A DNA stretch of 64,000 bases from Cantharellus purpuraceus (Eukaryota > Basidiomycota > Agaricomycetes > Cantharellales > Hydnaceae). This document shows positions 44,845 to 57,252 of the stretch, one piece after another (positions within the stretch are counted from its first letter, which is position 1; every line of letters begins with the position of its first letter). Where the stretch lies: contig JALBUN010000005.1 in the NCBI GenBank assembly GCA_025174535.1, positions 558,001 through 622,000 on the forward strand, read 5' to 3'. The position numbers were made by a program, and so were the translations under genes. The notes under the pieces are model-generated. The model worked only from the letters and a program-made list of their open reading frames with translations. It did not search any database and was not told the origin of the DNA.

Positions 44845-45690
44845 TTGCATGCTGACCAGGATTTTACATTTCAAGATGCTCTGAAGGTCGACATTTATTT
44901 CCCTCCTGCTGGCACCCAAAACGCACCCATTTTGTTCTTTGTGTACGGAGGCGGATGCACGCGTGGCTCGAAAGGTCTAATCCCTGGACTCGTCTTCGAC
45001 AACATAAACGCTTTCATTGCACAACGGGGAATCCTAACACCTATTGCTGATTATCAACTTGCCCCACAACTCACCTACCCTAGTCCCATCCAAGATATCA
45101 GGAATGCCATTAGGTTTACCCTCACGTAACGGTGCCGATAAGAACCGAGTGTATCTCCTTGGACATTCCGCTGGCGTCGCGCACATTGCGACACTGTTCT
45201 TGAACGAGGACATCTTGACTGATTAAGACAAAGCTTTGCTTGAGGTGTGATTTTAATGAGTGCAATGCATGGGAGCGCTTCCCACCTCACGACGCACTAC
45301 GGAGGACCAGCAGAGGGGATTGACGAGAAGTGTCCGCTTGGCCTTCTTAATAGCAAGTCAACTGACAAGGTAATTGATAATTTGTCGCCCATTTTCTGAT
45401 TTGGCTATTGACGCCTGATCAGCTTCTTCAGCTTCTTCCGCACAAACTCTTCCTTTTGACCAGCGAGAAGGAAGATCCGTCCTTGCGTCATGGGACCAGA
45501 CGTTTCGAAAGGCATTGCATGAGAAAGGAATTACTGACTACCACATCCACACCATGAGGGGATACAATCGCATCAGCCCAGAAGTCTCTCTGATTCAGGT
45601 GATGGTGAAGAATGGGGCGAGTTAAAGCTTGATGGGTCACATGAATGAGTTGCTAACGTTGTATGTCAAGGGCTTGCAAGAGATAAGATA
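44845..45690 (+). pseudogene. alpha/beta hydrolase (esterase/lipase type), broken
   Basis: Starts near MHADQDFTFQDALKVDIYFP (44845). The oxyanion motif is FVYGGGCTRGSKG (usually HGGG.W..G; about 44935-44975) and the nucleophile elbow is LLGHSAGVAH (about 45155-45185). Then follow LLNSKSTDK, KEDPSLRHGTRRFEKALHE and ITDYHIHTMRGYNRISP. One extra T at about 45128-45130 shifts the frame just before NGADKNRVYLL, and a TAA follows LNEDILTD (about 45225). Intact homologues hydrolyse small carboxyl esters or formamides. The decay does not show the CpG pattern seen in the repeats, so this is ordinary loss of a duplicate gene. The substrate is unknown. Confidence 0.75.
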
Positions 45691-45755
45691 AACATCTATG
45701 ATTGTGAACTTGGGGCGAGTCTTTTGTTTGGCATCTGCTGCTTTGATGTACACTC

Positions 45756-46837
45756 TTACATTTCTCCACACTCTTGACGCATGACGAAATCAGCCGCAAA
45801 GACAGAGGGCTTAAAGATTGACCAACCTGTTATTTTGACCACTAACTTGGGTCGATTGTTGGGCCCAGTAGGCACATTTTCAATCTAAGAAGTATGATGG
45901 AGTAGGAAATGTTAAAGGTAAGAAGATGCAACTTACCTTGCGCAAGGTCAACATGCCGTCAATTACTTTACCGAAGACTACATGTTTCCCGTCGAGAAAA
46001 TCACACTGAGCTGTTGTAATAAAGAACTAAAGAAATCTGGAATCATCAAAAATGGTGCGACAATGGGTACAGAGACCCACTTGACAACCATTCGTGTTTA
46101 GGCCCGAGTTTGCCTGGACGCGTAGTAAGATAGAAACCACGCTGTCCATGCAAAGAACATTGACAACCCACCATGGATAGTAACCCAGGGCCAGTATGCT
46201 TCACTTCAAAGTTCTCATCCTTTCTCGTTCATTCCGTCAATACAGGGATCCATCAAAAGCGAAACTACACGTACAGGGAATTTGTCGCCGTAAATCGAAA
46301 ACGACCCTGTACCATCGCCCCTCAGAAAATCTCCGCCTGGGTGGAAGAAATGTGAAGGAGATCGAATCAGTGACGTGCGAGGTAGCTTAGCCGGAGAGCT
46401 CGCCTTGACACATGAAATTCGGGACTCTGTCATAACTTGAGTTGTTAAAGCCGCGGTAGCATAATATCCCTGCTTACACTCTGGTGTAACATGGAGAGTA
46501 AGTGTTGCTCTGCGCTTGGCCTTGAAACCATACCTATGAAAGGTTGCATTCTTGAAGCCCTGTGGCCGTGAATTTACACTGTCCAATCGCGCAACTTGTC
46601 TCGAGACTGCAGGCTGGTGGAAAAAAGAAGACGCCTACCGATACTCCCCAGTGCATAGTTGACGGAAGTTCTCTGCGGTTCTTGGGCAGTGTTAGCTTTA
46701 TTATCTCTAAACCGAACAAGATCGTCGTGAATGGCATACTTGGGGACTATGTCGCTAAACAGCTCCATCTTCATTCTCCCTGCTGGAGTTTCTCCAATAT
46801 TGATGTCCATGAAAACAATGGGACGCGTTGGAGCCAT
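45756..46837 (-). CDS. cyp3: cyclophilin H-type peptidyl-prolyl cis-trans isomerase
   Basis: Start ATG at 46837: [33 protein letters not shown], then after introns [113 protein letters not shown] and finally ECGEM with TAA at 45756-45758. The NSRPQG insertion and the ECGEM end are diagnostic of cyclophilin H (USA-CYP), a component of the U4/U6.U5 tri-snRNP that binds the Prp4/Prp3 complex. At least seven introns. The best splice model reads [13 protein letters not shown], one residue shorter than the usual R-V-I-x-x-F-M, and uses a GC donor at the following intron. Divergent from dib1 with 79 bp between the start codons. Confidence 0.88.
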
Positions 46838-46916
46838 TGTCTAGGTGGAAGAGCGCAGAGGGTCTATGACTTCTGTGGCAGAGCTGGGTTTGAATCCCAT
46901 CTGATAACCTGCTCCC
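46838..46916. promoter_or_regulatory. bidirectional promoter between cyclophilin H and dib1
   Basis: Only 79 bp separate the two opposite start codons, so both 5' UTRs and core promoters must be packed here or extend into the coding regions. It contains GGGTTTGAATCCCA (about 46887-46900), which resembles a Pol III B box or is simply a small inverted repeat (GGG..CCC). No TATA box. Confidence 0.75.
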
Positions 46917-47601
46917 ATGTCCTACTTCTTACCCCATCTATCCTCAGGCTGGCACGTCGATGAAGCGATCAAATCAGAAGAAGATAGGGTGGTTGTGATA
47001 CGCTTTGGCCATGACTGGGATACTCAATGTATGAAGATGGACGAGACCCTTTATGGTGTGGCAGAGAAAGTGCAAAACTTTGCTGTCATCTACCTGGTCG
47101 ATATTACGCAAGTTCCTGATTTCAATAAGGTATGCGCAACCTGTATCAACTTTACCTCCTATTTAATGATGTGAGGGACAGATGTATGAGCTGTACGATC
47201 CCTGTACTGTGATGTTCTTCTATCGGTGAGTGGCGTTACAGCAGACTTGAACGAACCAATCACTCACCATACCATCGATAGTAACAAACATATCATGATT
47301 GATCTCGGGACTGGAAATAATAACAAGATGTTCGTATCTCTTATTGCTTCACTGCCTTTAATGACGCTCTATCTCCAGAAATTGGGCTATGGATAACAAG
47401 CAGGAGGTGCGCAAGTTTCGTTCCTGTCTTCAGCATCATAATGGAGCACCCGGTTTCAGATGATCGACATTATTGAGACCGTGTACCGCGGTGCCGCTAA
47501 AGGTCGTGGTCTTGTTGTGTCCCCCAAAGGTTGTTCATCTATGTTTACAAGGACTTTTACTAATATCATATGCAGATTATTCCACTCGGTATAGGTACTG
47601 A
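46917..47601 (+). CDS. dib1: Dib1/DIM1-type U5 snRNP thioredoxin-fold protein
   Basis: Six exons: 46917-47129, 47182-47225, 47282-47329, 47379-47406, 47460-47529 and 47576-47601; they sum to 429 nt, a 142-residue protein, the exact length of human TXNL4A. Sequence pieces: MSYFLPHLSSGWHVDEAIKS, RVVVIRFGHDWDTQCMKMDE, NFAVIYLVDITQVPDFNK, MYELYDPCTVMFFYR, NKHIMIDLGTGNNNK, NWAMDNKQE, MIDIIETVYRGAAKGRGLVV, SPKDYSTRYRY. A core U4/U6.U5 tri-snRNP protein at the 5' splice site that is essential for pre-mRNA splicing and cell cycle progression in yeasts. All introns have GT-AG ends. The stop is TGA. The 28-nt and 26-nt exons are very small. Intact. Confidence 0.96.
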
Positions 47602-49111
47602 TGTATCTGAATAATCTCTAGCTGTTCCTTTCGCTCTTGCATTGCCTATTCTCACCTCGATGGTTTGTTTTACGTCCGCTTGCCCACAATGAATCTCCAG
47701 CGGCGCGAAACTTCAAGCTCCATGTATTCAATTTGTGAGACATATGTATTCCGATCATAGCACTCGCATTTCTAATCAGGGCATAAAACATGCTCATTAG
47801 TAACGGGGTGAGACCGACCGATTCACATCGGCTTACTTGCCTTTAGACTTGAAGGCGAAATTGTATCTCTACGCGGGTTATACCTTGGATTGGACTTGTG
47901 GTGACATGGCGAAGACAACTTTCGACACGTTTCGCCTCCTGAAAGCCCTTGTAAAAGATTCTTTGATAGCGACACGCTCCAATCACATATTTCGTTCATT
48001 CTAAGGTTTTCCTTATTGTAACGAGAAGTGTTTATCACGCTACAACATTTCACGTTACAAACCATGGTCTTTACATTCATGAATAAAGCTCCTGGACTTT
48101 CTTCTTTCTATAAATTTATGGATTATTTAAGTTTGGATTAATATTAAGTTTATAGTAATCTGTAATATCATATCAGTTTTGATGCAAATGGCACTTTTAA
48201 GATTGTTGCAAGAATAACCTGTGACAGTGTCACGTGAGTCGTGACATGACAGGCGTGTGGCCTTTTACTGAATGCTTCTATGGTCGCGGCTTTCCGCTTC
48301 CACGGGCCTATATCGACGAAACAGATAGGTGCAATTACAACCTATTTTCACGAACGGTTTTTTGTAGTTTTCTGAGAGAATTTTTGCCCACCAATTCCAT
48401 GCGGCTTATCATGCTTGCAGCCAGGCCGGCGAAATGATCTCGAACGCCCGTGTGCGCTTTAATAACGTTTATCTTCAGCGCCTCAATCCTAAGCTCCCAC
48501 TTGCTTCAACGTGTTGAGTCTCGTGTTAAACTCGTTACCACCAATGAAACTGCGTCTATTACCTGCTATTATTACCCTTTCTACGTTACGTTCACCAGGT
48601 CAGGCAACGCAGTACTGTCTCATACTCAGCCCCTGACTCAGAGGAGGCCTTCCTATTAGTCACTCTACCTTGCGCTACGACTTCGATTAATGAAAAACCT
48701 CCCTGAGATCCAAAGTTGTTCCCCCTGACCTCCGGCTCCTCCCTTATCCTCTATCGCCCACCCTGGACCCGGACCTCAGCTCACACTGAGGCTCCAAGAC
48801 GATCATCAAGGACTGGTTAGATAAAATATTCATTCCCCCAACGGTTGGGTCTGGAAGTTGCTGAGCTCAATAGCCGACTCATTGCCTCGTGTGCATGAGT
48901 TCGCGAGTTGTCCAGGGCGTCCAGCTGACCCATGCTGACCCATTACACCACCGAAGTTGTCAATCACGTGATGACAGGGCGCTTAGTATTTCTGGGGATC
49001 CCCTTCCTATCTCGCTTCAAGGGATGTATACAATTCCGTGCTTATCGCACTGAGCTTATAAGGGTGGTGACAAGTATATGGGCTCTTTTATCCATTGTAG
49101 CAGCCCTTCTC
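47602..49111. other. intergenic, no recognised gene
   Basis: Contains short ORFs on both strands (47823-48080 minus, 48234-48437 plus, 48450-48659 plus) without recognisable families. The last 150 bp, upstream of the amine oxidase start, is probably its promoter. Confidence 0.45.
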
Positions 49112-52100
49112 ATGGCACCTGTGCCTTCGTCCACTATCAACTCGAGCCATGCGTTTGACAGTTCGCAAGCTGCGAGTCTGCAGACCTCGAAAGTGCCCAT
49201 TAAAGCACCCACCGTTCGTTTGCATCCGCTTGATCCACTAGTGCCTGATGAGGTGAGTCCAACTGACAGGTGTTCGCTAGGAGCCTGCGTGCTTCAGCCT
49301 TGCTCTAAGGAGAACGTTTCCCCGCGCCATTGCATCTCTATTCCTGTCGGTCAACGGCCAACAAGATGTATAGGTACTTCCTCATTATGTAGCCAGTACT
49401 TCACACCTTGTCGACATTTGGCTTACCTGGTCTCGGATATGTGATTGGTGGTGCGTTTATCCCGGACCTGACCGAGGCACGCGGCTAGGACACTCTGTCT
49501 CTAGCGTGTACTGGTTCACACCATACGAAATCATGTACCAAACTAATTTATTCTGCATACTTACGCCCAGATACTCGCTGTGTCTCTGACTGTACGTAAG
49601 TACCTTGCAGCCAAGACAGATACCAAGGCGATCAAGTTCATCACTTGTGCGACTGCAAATCCTTCCAAACAGGATGTTCTCGCATACCTCGGGATTCCAC
49701 TCGTGACTGGCGAAAAGGCGCAGGTATCGACGACAGAGCTACTTAGGCGAGCGGATGTAGATGTAAGTGAAACCTCGTGTGTTGTGTTCACAATCTCAGA
49801 CAAGATGATAAGTTCATCGACCTGGTGACAGGGTATGTTGCAGTAACAATTACAGTTTCAAATACTTCATCGGACATTCAGCGACGCCTATAATACTCTT
49901 TTGACTAAGAAAGAAAATGAATGGGTCGTTGATACGCTCACTAAACTTCCGGAAGGGATGCAGCCACAAATTAGTGTCAATGAGCTCACGGCCGCCGAGT
50001 TGGCCGTTAGAAATGACCCGCAAGTCCAGAAACTTGCGGCTGAGGTCGGTGAGTCTGTCGTCCATTGTCATATCTGGGCTGTCAACCTTATTTTATTTGA
50101 ATCAGGCTTGAAACCCGAGAACATATATGTAGATGGGTGGTCAATTGGATGGGACAAACGCTTCCCGAGGAAGCAACGTTTGCAGCAAGCCCTTGTTTTT
50201 GCTAGATTCGAGGAGCACGATAATCTCTACGCACACCCTCTCGTAAATTTCAACATACATTACCAGGCTTGCCACTCACAGACTGTTTTAGGATTTTTAC
50301 CCCGTGCTTGACTCGAATTCGCTGAAGGTCATTCACATCGATTTCTCTCCCCATCGCATCAATTCCAAAGCCAAGAAGGGAGATGCTCCGAACGACGAGC
50401 CTGCACTCTCCGCATCTACCACGGCTTCACCCGCACTTGAAGAGGATTCCCTGGTCGCATCAGGTCGGGCACGATTTCCGTACCCAGACGCAACTCAGGA
50501 ATACCTTCCTGATCTGCTCGCTAAGCAACCTGGAGTCAAGGTCAGCACACGAAGCCCACTCAAGCCACTTCATATTGTCCAGCCGGAAGGCGTCAGTTTC
50601 AAGATGAATGGAAATGAGATTGAATGGCAAAAGTGGAAGATGCATATTGGTGAGCAACTCTAAGTATATCGTCTATTATGTAGGGGTGCTGATGGCATTA
50701 CGTTTTTATCAAAACAGCCTTCAGTCATAGAGAAGGACTTGCGTTGTCAACGATCACATACGATGACGATGGCGAATTGAGACCCTTGATCTATAGGCTC
50801 AGCCTCGTGGAGGTAAGCGTGGCATTCCCGTTCATCGACATGAAGACTGATGTAACTATCCTACAAAGATGGTAGTACCTTATGGAGCACCCGAGCACCC
50901 TCACCCTCGCAAGTTTGCCTTCGATGTTGGCGAGTACGGCATTGGGACGCAGGCAAACGAGCTGTCTCTAGGATGTGATTGTCTTGGAAAGATACATTAT
51001 CTTGTGAGCGTTTTCATGCCACACTGATGCTCAGAGAAAATTGAAATTAGTACAGCCCGGATCATTCATAAGCAATGATGGCCAAGTTATACATGTGAAG
51101 CGTGCTATTTGCATCCATGAAGAGGATTCCGGTCTGCTGTGGAAGCACACAGATTACCGCCCAGGAGGACGCGCACGTGCCGTGCGCAACCGCAGGCTTG
51201 TCATAAGCATGATATGCACCGTCGCAAACTATGGTATTTACTAGCACCGTATCTGGCGTGTCCGAATTACTCAACAAGTCACAGAGTATTGCTTCTATTA
51301 CTACTTCTATCAAGACGGCTCAATCGAGTTCGAGGTGAAACTGACGGGTATACTCAACGTACATGCGCTCGCACCAGGAGAAACGGTGGGTCCATATGCT
51401 ACTCAAGTCGCCAATCGTATTGGGGCACAATTCCATCAACATCTGTTCTGTGTCCGTGTTGATCCAATGGTGGATGGTCTTCGCAATAGTGTCATCGAGT
51501 CAGATATTATACCCCTCCCGAATGCTCCAACAGGTTCTATGGAGAATTGGGCAGGGAATGCTTTCATCATGCAGGAACGCACACTCTGCACAGCTCGGGA
51601 GGGTGCCAGAGACTACGACTACCTCAAAGACAGACGTTGGAGTATTGTTAATACCGCCCGGAAGCATAGTGTCAGCGGAAAGCCGGTGGGATACGTCTTA
51701 GGGTACAGAGGTTTTGCCACTACGCTACTCGCCGCGCCAGAGTCATGGGTTGTTCGGCGTGCCGGGTTTGCAGGAAAGAGTCTATGGGTTGTGAAGGACA
51801 AGGAGGACAGACTTGGCGGTAGGATGTGGCCGGCGGGAAGGTATGTCCCACAGACATTCGACCCACCCATGGATTCAGTCGAGGAGTGGACAAAGGAAGA
51901 CGAAAGCATCAAGGATGATGACATTTTACTGTTCATTACGTTAGGTTTGTGCTTCATACCTCTAAGTCATGCAGGCAGCGTCCAACGTTGATTCGATGCA
52001 GGTGTCAATCACATTCCTAGGCCTGAAGACTGGCCTGTGTAAGTCTTTTCTCTCGTCTTTCCCAAACCGAACTTGACTCCGTTCCAGGATGCCAGTTGAG

Positions 52101-52247
52101 CAAGTGAGGCTCACTCTTAAACCCATTCACTTCTTTGAGTCGAATCCTGCGTTGGATGTCCCTGGGGCCCAGGATCAAGTGAGTACACATGCATTTGAGA
52201 ATGGGACTCAAGGCTCGAACCAGAATGGAACGTTATGCTGTGAATAG
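49112..52247 (+). CDS. primary copper amine oxidase
   Basis: ATG 49112 (MAPVPSSTINSSHAFDSS) leads to the N2-domain start HPLDPLVPDE, then exons ILAVSLTVRKYLAAKTD and VLAYLGIPLVTGEKAQ. The middle has GNEIEWQKWKMHIG, FSHREGLALSTITYDDDGEL and YGAPEHPHPRKFAFDVGEYG (a likely catalytic-base Asp). The topaquinone precursor Tyr is in V-A-N-Y-E-Y (codon 51230-51232, E-Y completed after an intron). Copper ligands HQH are at 51434-51442 and HIPRPEDWPV near 52012. The C-terminal MPVEQVRLTLKPIHFFESNP ends CCE with TAG at 52245. It oxidises primary amines to aldehydes with release of ammonia and hydrogen peroxide. About ten introns; the first (49253-49570) is long for this genome. All key residues are present, so it is probably active; no signal peptide was seen. 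The upstream same-frame extension to 48932 is unlikely. Confidence 0.92.
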
Positions 52248-53383
52248 CCGTGTATCATGTTGAACGCAAATCTGTCGTCATCACTATGATTCCTTTTTGT
52301 TGTATTACACTCTGAATGTCGAAATTCTCTATGCTACTTTGTTTATGCCACTTTGTTATATCAGCAGCATTCTGTGACATGGAAGTGTGCGACATCTATC
52401 AGGATTGCACATCTTGGGAGGAACACTGTTTTAATCAGAACGCCTGATAAGCAGAAGTTTTACTCGGCGCAAGATCCTGCCTGGCTGTGGGTGCTATGGT
52501 GTCTCCACGAGAATTCAAACTGACTATTAGATCAATGCTTACCTAATTTCAATACTGATGGTGGTCTATATATGCATCATCACGTTCATCGCAGAGGCTC
52601 CCCCTCTCCCTTCTTTGATTATGCATAACCTCTCGTTCTTGGTTGCCGTTTCTCCGCGTCTTGGTTCGCGTATGAGCTCGCCTCTTAGTTTCAGAGTACT
52701 AAAGCAAATGTAGAACTACATAGCGAGAAAACATGTGGCGAGTGAGATGTAGTGCTGAGGCAGTTTTAACAACATGATTCTCTTCCTTCTTTACAACTGA
52801 AAATATGCTAATCAATGTATTTGTACATAACTTGAATATGTTGAGTATCATAACGCAGCGGCTGTAGGACTGTGGACCGCCGTGGATACAAACGAACGCG
52901 TCGACGCGTCTATTTTCAACAGAATATCAGTAACTAGCAGTGGCGTGAGAGTGATGTCGAGTGTCCACCTGACTCCCATCGTGTGCTGTGCCGTAAGTAA
53001 TGATGGAAGTTCGATTGCAAAGAATCTTACACAATTTCGATGCCTAAAGTTGACCTCCAACGGAAACGGTGACGACAAGGTGCGTGTGATCTTCTTATCC
53101 TCAGCACAGCGCACCCACTCATACAGAAAGCTAAGGGCTATTTCGGGAGGGCCAACTTTGAAGATGAAGGGGTACGGCAAAAAGCTTGCAGTCGGAACTT
53201 GAAGTGGCATTTACAACGCTCCAAGGACTCGAATGACGTTATGTGGCGCGTGGCAATTTCATGTAGTGTTACGACGTCATGTTGCTCGTCATGTTACCTC
53301 TCTGCTTCCATATATAAAACCTGCACTTACAGCGAGGCTATGCACAAATACGCCCCGCCTACGTCTAAACATCAGCATTCACC
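52248..53383. other. intergenic; one doubtful ORF
   Basis: An ORF pair at 52848-53210 (both strands open) gives no recognisable product. 53300-53383 has ATATATAAAACC (about 53310), a good TATA-like element about 70 bp upstream of the next start codon. Confidence 0.45.
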
Positions 53384-53692
53384 ATGGGCAGCGTCTTCTC
53401 TGCAATAGGTAGTGGTAAGTTTACTGTCTTTTTCCATCTCTTTACCCGTGCCCACTGTGTCCTGCAGGTATAAATGCCATCATCTCTGCTATAGCAAGGG
53501 TAATTATGACCATCGTGTCTGCAATTACAACCGTACGTTTCACCTGGCTGGTCCGTTTCAAGACTTCCCTGTCAACCTTCTGATTTGCAGATTATCGTAA
53601 CCATATTCGACGTCATTGGTGATATCCTCTGCTGTCGATGCTTCTCTCGAGGTCGTAGAATGCGTACCAGTCGATTTGGGAGGAGATATTAG
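53384..53692 (+). CDS. small hydrophobic basidiomycete protein (MGSVFSAIG family)
   Basis: Three exons join MGSVFSAIGSG, INAIISAIARVIMTIVSAIT and IIVTIFDVIGDILCCRCFSR, ending in an Arg-rich tail with TAG at 53690-53692; about 65 residues. The introns begin GTAAGT and GTACGT and end CAG. An amphipathic or membrane-inserting stretch of Ile/Val/Ala precedes C-C-R-C and a basic tail. I recognise this as a short conserved protein annotated only as hypothetical in many mushroom genomes, often in several copies. The N-terminal MGSVFS could be N-myristoylated (Gly2, Ser6), and C-C may be palmitoylated; both are inference. A TATA-like ATATATAAAA lies at about 53310. Confidence 0.75.
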
Positions 53693-56600
53693 CCCTGCCT
53701 CCATGGCTGTCAAATTCAATCGGTGTTGCAGGTTTGGACTTTAGGTCTGACACAGGAAATCGAGGATTGGGATTGCCTACCGTATCATTATTGCGCCCAA
53801 GCCAATTTGGATACCTTTATGTGATATGACTCGACACTGTTGGGAAACCACTAGGTCTTCAGACAATATACTTGTTACCCTCCAGGCAGTTTCCAGGTTG
53901 CTTCCGCACACGTGAAATGGGAGGCAAGACTCTCTGAGGGCTTCACCAGCTCTCGAGCAATAACCTGTTCTCCCTCTGCCCAGAGCCCTTAACCCAGCAC
54001 ACAGATAACGCTGCCCCAAATGCCCAGTCTGACATTAGACTCATTCTGTAAGGAATTCATCCCATAGATATGAAGCACGATCGACACTTGAGCGGACGAC
54101 TCAAGGTGATACGTCCATGCCTTCGGTTCATAGGTTCCGATGGACCTATGCACCCATAGGCTAGAGTGCATAATCCAGTCTAGTTTTGATAATAATAAAA
54201 AATGATCGATAGGAAGTATGAACAGTTGACCGTCAGACAGGGAAACTATTGAGCCAAAGTTTTTTGTCTGTTTCCTGACAAGCCCGAGCCGGCTTGATGC
54301 CGATCCAGTTCTTTGAGCTGAGGCCTAGGTGCCGACTGACCAAGCCGGCTCCAGCGTCCCACACAAGCGCCCAACAGTCACCACCATCCAACTAGCTCTC
54401 CCCAGTGTATTCCGTCGTCACTCGTTTCCTGCCAATTTTCGGCCCCCCTCCCCCCTCTTCCATTTTTTTTCCATTTTTGATTGATCCTCTTAAACCTCTA
54501 TCCCATTCAATAGTAGTTTCGGCCTTGTACACCATTATTTATTGATTTTTCTCGCAGCCAGTACCCATAATAAACCATCTACACACGTCTGGTAATAAAG
54601 CCACCTTGTCCAAAGATCAAGCGAGCGATTTCGTTAAGCAAGCTGCCCGCGGGCTAACTTGCTCCGCGTTCCAGGAGCCCAGCTCACCCTAGCCCAATCA
54701 CCAATCCTCACTGACCTTCAGCTCGCACTAGATGAAGCTGGATGCCTTTACCATTGCATCCTTACCTTGGTGCCCTCACTGGTCAGAGGACTAATGAAGG
54801 GATCAATCAGCTGGTGCTGCTGTGCAGTCAGCAGAGGTGCCTCTGTGAGAGCAATGAAAGACCGTTTAACAGTCAGGAAGGACTTCTCTTCCTGAGATGT
54901 CACGAGGCCGTCAAACATTATGTGATGGCCTAGGACAGCTGCACCACCGGTAAATGGTGCCCGACCAACACTGCACGAGGATGAGGACAAGGGTAAGGAA
55001 AGAGATTCTGATTCATTAAGACATTCACCTGTTGCTGATACCGATCAGTATCATGTACTATAGATAATTAATTTGCAGAAAATCAACTCACCTGGAGGTC
55101 CAAATATACTCCCACACCTCAGGGGGCATTGGGAGATGGGACATTGCGTATATGACTAACTTTGAATGCCACGATTGCATAGACCTGTCAACATAAAAGA
55201 AGCAAATGAAGTAGCCAATTTGCGACCCGGTTGGACGTGAACATCGAATCCACGTTCATTCAACAAAAAGCTCTTCATGAACGAGGTACAAATATAGACT
55301 AACGAAAGATGCCAACGGGTCGGCATCTAAAGGGGAGACATTAGAAGTGAGGTGCATGATTCCTTTCCATATCACAATGTCGGTGAAAAGTCGGAAGCAC
55401 AATCGTGGAGGACCATGAAAATGGTCATGATGTTGGACTTGCAACACGCAGGAAAAAAAGAGCTCATCTGGCAGAGGTACGAAGCGTCTTGGTTGAGCCA
55501 GGTGATATCTCTTTGGAAGATCAGGAACCTGTACCTTAGAAGACATGTAAGCTATAAGAACGATATTAAGGACCAGAAATTACAGTGGCTGTCAATGTCC
55601 TTCGGATGTGATTAGCTGACGGATTGCTGATAGGGCAAAGACACAAGACAGAGTCAAAGAACTTCGCGGAAGACTGATAAGCAGTTGACAACTGAATGCC
55701 ATTGATACTGACTGACATGCTGATGCCGCTTAAGATGTGCCTGAGTTGAAGGGTCCTGCCAAAGGTAGATCAGCTTGGATGGAAAAGTGACAAAAGCTTC
55801 ACTGGTGCATTGCTAATGTAAAAGGCATGTGGTGCACTCGTACCATACAGCCGTCTTCGACATCTAAACCACTGTAAGTGTTGGAGAACGGCAGAAGACA
55901 TGACAGCAATGTACCTGACTAAAAGGAAGCCAAAGAGACGTGCTATGAAAATGCTGATCGTTCTTTGAATTTTCATGACATGCCCATGCGAAGGGCTCGA
56001 TCCGGCGACCTGTTAGGGATGCAGTAGAAGAGTCAGGACAACAGACCCCACTTGTGGCAACTCCCTTCCCGTCATACGTTCGACGATCCTGCAGTGGGAT
56101 CGATCCGACCGGTCCGTTCCACAACAAATGCGGAAGAATATGCCACGCTATTGCGTCAAACCAGACAGACCACGACTGACCGGTTTTCGTTTGATGAATA
56201 GGAAAAGTTAAAGAGTTAGCAAGTCTCGATTTTCTTCCACTAAAAGCTGTTGTTGGAAACCCGAATTATCAAAATTGCTTATCCGCTGCCGGCCGGAAGA
56301 TGTTAGCCGTGGAAGTTTGCAGGCACAAACAACGGTGTTGATGGACGCTGTAGTGACAGCTGTTAGATTGGAAAATAGACACCGCCAGAGTGACCGGTGC
56401 ATGCTGGGAAGATATCGAATCCCCTTGCTTATGCCGAAATGGCCGTTGATACCTTGACAATGAGCACCTGCAACGTGAGACTGGCAAGACAAACCTTCCC
56501 AACGACTATCAACAGCTCAACGTCTTGAAACAAACCCTTCTGCTTGATATTTGAGATAGAACAGCTTAGACTATGCGCTAGCTGGTCCGGGAGGCAGAGT

Positions 56601-57252
56601 TATCCCATCTGTAAGTATGATGGGTCCAGACTGACTGGCATATCAGTGGATGAAGCGTGACATATGCTGAGTAATATGGTTAAACCTTGGCTTGGATCTA
56701 GACCGACTAGAAGCTTGAAGAGCGGAAGAAAGTCAACGTCATTCTTAACTGCCCTTCCTGGTTGGCTCGCACGAACCCTGAACGCTCAACGTATCCTACT
56801 GTTCTAGACCACACTCACCAGCAGGTTACCAGCATGTCCCCAAGGTGGATGATGATCTGAGTGCCTGTCGGCGCGCACTGTTCTGATAGCTCTAGGGTGA
56901 CATTTCACGCCATACTAAGCGTCAGTCACCTTTTGAAATAAAATCTTTCGATCTATTGGTACACACTGTTGGGCTAATATGCAACTGTGACCGCTGGCGA
57001 TCAACCCTACAATACGGCTCCGCACCTGTCTAGTGGCAATGCAATTTGACGTCTAAAGATACAAAACTCATGCCGTGCAGTGACTCCGAATATCCAGGCT
57101 TTCTTCCGTTCCTCGTTCCTGATGTTCACCAGCAAACTTCCAGAGTCTTGGTGCCGGTGCCTATAAGAAATACTCTCTCTCCTCTCCCGCTTCCGTCTCC
57201 TAGTGCTTTGCTTTCTCTCACTTGACACCTGGGTGTTCCCTCAATATCCCAA
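53693..57252. other. long stretch without a supported gene
   Basis: About 3.5 kb. Many overlapping short ORFs (for example 54659-54933 plus, 55256-55546 minus, 55864-56127 minus, 56208-56502 minus), none recognisable and none with convincing introns. 54420-54480 is C/T-rich. CpG is moderate, so this does not look like the decayed repeats. It could hide a fast-evolving or broken gene at 55.2-56.5 kb. A CCTCTCCC pyrimidine tract at about 57178-57190 precedes the next gene. Confidence 0.35.

Noticed and set aside
46838..46916. tRNA-like gene in the cyclophilin H/dib1 spacer (B-box-like GGTTTGAATCC)
   Set aside because: The T-arm is plausible but the acceptor stem pairs at only five positions and no proper anticodon stem with a 7-base loop can be drawn. 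The segment also overlaps both start codons.
52848..53210. Open frames on both strands upstream of the small hydrophobic gene
   Set aside because: Neither has a recognisable product, introns or a clear choice of strand, so I left it as an unassigned region.
54659..56502. Several ORFs of 60-96 codons
   Set aside because: Overlapping on both strands, no motif, no consistent splice sites; too weak to call genes.
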